A DNA stretch of 64,000 nucleotides, taken from NCBI GenBank assembly GCA_026874595.1, contig CM049315.1, forward strand, positions 12,028,664 to 12,092,663, given 5' to 3'. The stretch comes from Sipunculus nudus (Eukaryota; Annelida; Sipuncula; Golfingiida; Sipunculidae). A program made the translations under genes and the position numbers. Position 1 is the first letter of the stretch. Every line of letters starts with the position of its first letter. The notes under the pieces were generated by a model. The model did no database searches and had not been told where the DNA came from. It was given only the letters and a program-made list of their open reading frames with translations. Shown here in pieces: positions 60,501-64,000 of this stretch.

Positions 60501-60595
60501 AAAACGTACCACATCTACGGACAGACAGATGGACAGACTACGGACAATGGACCACGACTAAAGCTCAGATGATTTATAGTCAGCTGAGCTAAAAA
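57551..60595 (+). mobile_element. HER3 copy hosting HER1-D
   Basis: Starts AAACAAGGGACCCATGGGTC, then ACTGTGCTAAGCTGA (a diverged motif). It ends AAGCTCAG ... CAGCTGAGCTAAAAA at 60595. The segment after the nested HER1 (about 59870-60590) matches 29780-30511. A 24-base G-run is at about 59681-59704. Confidence 0.75.
58477..59649 (+). mobile_element. HER1 copy D, diverged and shorter, nested in HER3
   Basis: Starts ACTAGAATACGGATAGTCAA and ends GTATCTGCAAAACTCTG, then TTTTGGCGGAAACAA. It is flanked by A and T. There are about three to four internal units with palindromes at 58903, 59053 and 59177. Substitutions in the 5' hairpin and the end suggest an older copy than C. Confidence 0.85.
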
Positions 60596-62014
60596 TAATT
60601 CTCTTAAACTTAATTCTCTTGAACTTAATTTCTCCATCATTACTTCTGTATCAAAGAAACTGATCTTTGTTAATAATAGAAACTGATATTTTGGTGAGAC
60701 CTGAGGCCCTGGTGTTTTTAATAAATAAATACAAACAGTCTGTTAACAATATTTGTTTCCATTTGAAGGGTTGTTTGGTTAAGCAAGAAGTCAAGAAAAA
60801 ACCTAGCCCTTGCTACAATCTTAGTTTAGGTTCAAATTCCTGTACTACTTGCCAGTGTATTGCGTAATTCTTTTTCTTTCTTGAATGCTTACTTGACCCC
60901 TGAAGCATGGTGACCATTTGCTCCCTACAGAGGCCTTTTATTGCCCCTGCCAGGAGGGTACAGTCGAGCCCACTTTGTGTCATATCGGATAATAGAAAAT
61001 CCCGTTTATTGTCATATAAATCTGAAATCCCAAACCATTTCCTATATAAACAATGGTAAACCTGACTGTTTAATATCATGGAATATTGTCATAATCCCGT
61101 TTATTGTCATGCTTGGAACCCTTGGCATTGATACCAAATAATATCACATCAAACGCCGACACGGCGATCAACGAGGCCAATACCCTTAATCAGACAGGCG
61201 TATCAAACGATCACATCTCCCACCTGTGTGTGGCAGGCAAGTGTAGTGATGCATGCGAGTCACTCCCCGTCACTTAGCTAATTAATGTCTTAAGATACCA
61301 CCGTAATCCAGATCATTGCATTAACAAGGGCGATGTTTGCGATCACATGTCATACATAATGAACTCCTGGCCTTTGCAGTTTACACCTTGGTGATGTTTC
61401 ATCGAGATGATATGAAGCACTAGCTGTTAACGTTGCTCACGACTGGAAATCCCCTTTAAGGGTCCACCAAAAGCTTGAGGTTTTGTGAGGAGATACCCGG
61501 TCCAGAACCTACATTGCCGCGAAACTTACGAATGTTGACAATGGCATGACGATGCCTGTTCCCCGAACAGTCCTATCATAAAGAAGATCATGGAAGTTTG
61601 AGTCATTAATAAGACATTCAGGAATAAGGTGCAATAGTCAGGAAATAATTACCAAGTAAAATAGTTTTCCTAGGCATAAAGTTAAAACTGTGCCGCATAT
61701 TTCCAGACATTTGACCTAATGACGTTTCGTTCTGTTGGCAAGCTGGATTTAGGTCACATATTGCGGGATGCGGCAAAAAACTTACAGAAAATAAGGTGCC
61801 CAAAAACATAAATTGATATGCTGTTGTGCAATAAAAATATTCATAAACGTTTCTGGTTCCTTTTAATTGACAATTTATTTAATATCATTTGAGACATAAC
61901 GCTTCTTCTGTGACTCAAAAGGACATCGATGTTGAAGCCCGCATAATATTACATCCCGGTTATTATCATAATTTAAGCATGCACCACAGACGTGACAGTA
62001 AGCCGGCTTGACTG
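60596..62014 (-). other. Large 5' intron or upstream region, including CpG-bearing unique segment
   Basis: No exon recognised. The stretch 61140-61560 looks different from its surroundings: not repetitive, several CpG dinucleotides, and mixed composition. Confidence 0.35.
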
Positions 62015-62260
62015 TTTTCGTTTGTATACATGTGTGTGTGTGTTTGTTCCCAACATAATTCACACTGTCATGAATGGAAACTCATGAAATTTTCAGGGCA
62101 TTTCAGGAATTGGCAAAAGAAGAACCATATAGATTTTGGTGTGGATCAGGAACATGATTTGGATTCAGGAACGTCATCAAGGAATATTCACAAATGTAAA
62201 GTCACTTATGCACAAATAAACCTGGGAATATGGGCTGAATAAGTGAATGCAAACATGGGT
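62015..62260 (+). repeat. Dispersed repeat, member 2 (inverted partner at 52180-52475)
   Basis: Similar over its length to the reverse complement of 52180-52475, from a GTGTGTGTTTGTTC segment through TCAAGGAATATTCAC to GTGAATGCA. Confidence 0.7.
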
Positions 62261-62282
62261 TGGGGAGCATCCAAAAATAGGG

Positions 62283-62315
62283 ACCCCCCCCCCCCCCCCA
62301 CACACACACACACAT
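62283..62315. repeat. Poly(C) followed by (CA)n
   Basis: A run of about 15 C followed by about nine CA units. Confidence 0.9.
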
Positions 62316-64000
62316 GGCAAATGTTTGCATTCATTAATTAGAATGCTGATTTCTAGTTTTTATCCATAAAGGTTTACTTGTAAGCACAGTGTTTATACAG
62401 ATTACAGGTTTTTCATATAATCAGCAATGGTCAGTGACTGCTACAAGAGCCAAATCTGATTTCTGTCAAACAGCCACAATTTTAATGAGTCAGGTCAGAT
62501 GCTTGGACCAAGACAGAAAGTCTGAGTGAGATTCTGAGCATCACAGACGCTTATCCTGTGTTCCTGCAAGCATTGATATATATAAAGAAACTCTACTCAT
62601 ATAATTTTTTTGGTATTACTAGGTTATCTTTTTCAATCCATGCCATCCCTTAAATATTACCATCCTTGGACTTATTTCTTTACCTGTTTGTCCCCTGCCA
62701 TCTTTTTTTTTGTATATCAGTTTCCTGGTAAATCCTTCTTACATTACGGTGACAAATAGATCATAAATATCAAGAGAACTAAGCTGGATGGGAACAAAGC
62801 AAAACACAGCCTGGCTAAGACATCCTTGTGGCGGTGCCAGGCATTTAGACTGGCTGGGGAGACCAGGTGATGTATCACTGTACAGCATGAGTCTCACCAG
62901 CGCTGGTAATATCTATGTGACACAAAGTCGCCAGAGCAAATCTTGAGTCACGCAGCTGTCTTAACACTAACATTAGACCTGGCTGGCTGTTGCAAATTTC
63001 CAGTAAAAAAAATTGCTCAGGGCCAGTCTTTACAGTCAAAACAGATCAATGCTCCCCTCACAGGCAGACCACTAGGGACGCCCAACGTGGCTTTTACGGA
63101 CCTTAAAAGAAGCGAAGTAGGGTCCTGAATGATCACCAATACCTCGTTCGTTCAATTTAACAGCGCTAAGGTGCTTGTCTCCTTCCTGCAGTCCTTGTTG
63201 CGTTATTGAAGGTACTGCCCCCATATTTTTTTTATGATGAAGCGGCTCAAGAAGTTTTCATCAATTTCTGAATTTGCCCTACTGCTTTTTTTTTATCCCC
63301 CTGGGGGTAGCCAGCTTTGAAGTGACTCATGTATCAGTGACTGCATCTGCTACAGCTGTTCAAATAGCATCGTAAAAAATTTCACAACACTCCTATCACA
63401 AATACCAGTTTAGCTGCGAGTACTCTATCTCTGTATGGTGAATACTACCACTTTCACTACAATGCAGGTCTATAGCCTTGTAAAAGGCCAGGCAATCTTC
63501 CCTAATGGACATTTTTTCCAATAAACCAGGCCTTCTATTACAGTCTTGTTTGCAGCCATGAGGCGGGTGTAGCAGAATTCTTTGTCTTCTGTACTTTGTT
63601 TACATGGTTTCTCCTAATCGTTTGAAATCTGATCAGTATAACACACACTAAGTGACAGGTTGGCAGAAGCACAACAGATCATTCTTTGTCCAGGATGTGT
63701 TTCTATTACTATCATTTTGAAAAAATCAATGTCAAGGTGTCATTCTGCTGCTACCAATGACATTAACTGTCTCAGGAAGACCAAGAGCAGGCATGTAAAT
63801 CTCCCTATATAACCACGGTTCATGCACATAAAGGCTTACCAAATTCAAGGACTTTCCAGGACATTTTGGGGGATTTTCCAGGTAAAAATAATTAACATGA
63901 CACTGTGGTAAATCCTGCATTTTTAAGCATATCATTGATAATTTAAGAGAGTGACTCTTCTAAAACATTTGTGACAAAAAACATAGGGAATATAAGATGA
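62316..64000. other. Non-coding, right edge of window
   Basis: Unique-looking sequence without recognised coding segments on either strand. RING-type cysteine/histidine spacing was looked for on the - strand and not found. Confidence 0.35.

Noticed and set aside
61875..62063. - strand frame with CHVCGACL ... CGLQHRC that hints at zinc-binding cysteines
   Set aside because: Cysteine spacing does not fit the POSH RING (no C3HC4 order, no leading CPVC/CSVC box); no flanking splice sites of matching phase.

Overview
The window is from an intron-rich, AT-rich metazoan nuclear genome. The two recognisable host genes and the repeat landscape suggest a marine invertebrate, possibly a lophotrochozoan such as a mollusc, but that placement is an inference; no species call is made. 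Only two host genes are supported. The last coding exon of a TIMM10B-like small Tim chaperone lies on the + strand (625-798). Eleven exons of an SH3RF/POSH-type scaffold E3 ligase lie on the - strand (46873 down to 15693). The two genes are tail to tail. The SH3RF exon chain was assembled by hand from splice signals, and intron phases agree at every junction. It gives 763 visible residues covering SH3-1 (partial), SH3-2, the Rac/RHS-motif linker, SH3-3, a long Ser/Pro-rich linker and SH3-4. The RING-encoding 5' exon(s) were not found and probably lie beyond 64000.

Most other sequence is repeats. I group the dominant ones into four families of non-autonomous hairpin-ended repeats (HER1-HER4, names coined here). 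Each has a perfect or near-perfect small hairpin close to its 5' end, followed by a 10-13 base motif. The reverse complement of that motif lies at the very 3' end, usually in a second hairpin. HER1 and HER2 begin ACTAGA and end GGATACAA (GGAAACAA in the most diverged copy); HER3 and HER4 begin ACAAG and end GCTAAAA. All four carry internal copies of the palindrome GGTGGCGCCACC, and most contain internal tandem arrays with roughly 185-340 base units. Empty-site comparisons inside the window show HER insertions without an obvious target duplication.

Layout: 1-1345 TIMM10B 3' exon and UTR; 1978-12566 a Russian doll in which a 34-35 bp minisatellite was invaded by HER4(-), which was itself invaded by a CR1/L2-like LINE (itself split by HER1) and by a TIR element (itself split by HER3); 12567-15692 intergenic; 15693-20209 the last five SH3RF exons, including a minisatellite made from an exon end plus its 5' splice site and split by a TA-flanked MITE; 20514-30511 an intron filled with HER3 > HER4 > (HER1, and HER4 > piggyBac-type MITE); 30699-30757 a 59-base exon; 31515-35894 HER4 > HER3; 35940-36267 exon; 37166-38993 a 29-bp satellite of about 63 units; 40575-46873 four exons with HER1 between them; 46874-64000 the large 5' intron, with a 53-bp tandem array, HER2 rich in nuclear-receptor-like half-sites, and HER3 > HER1.
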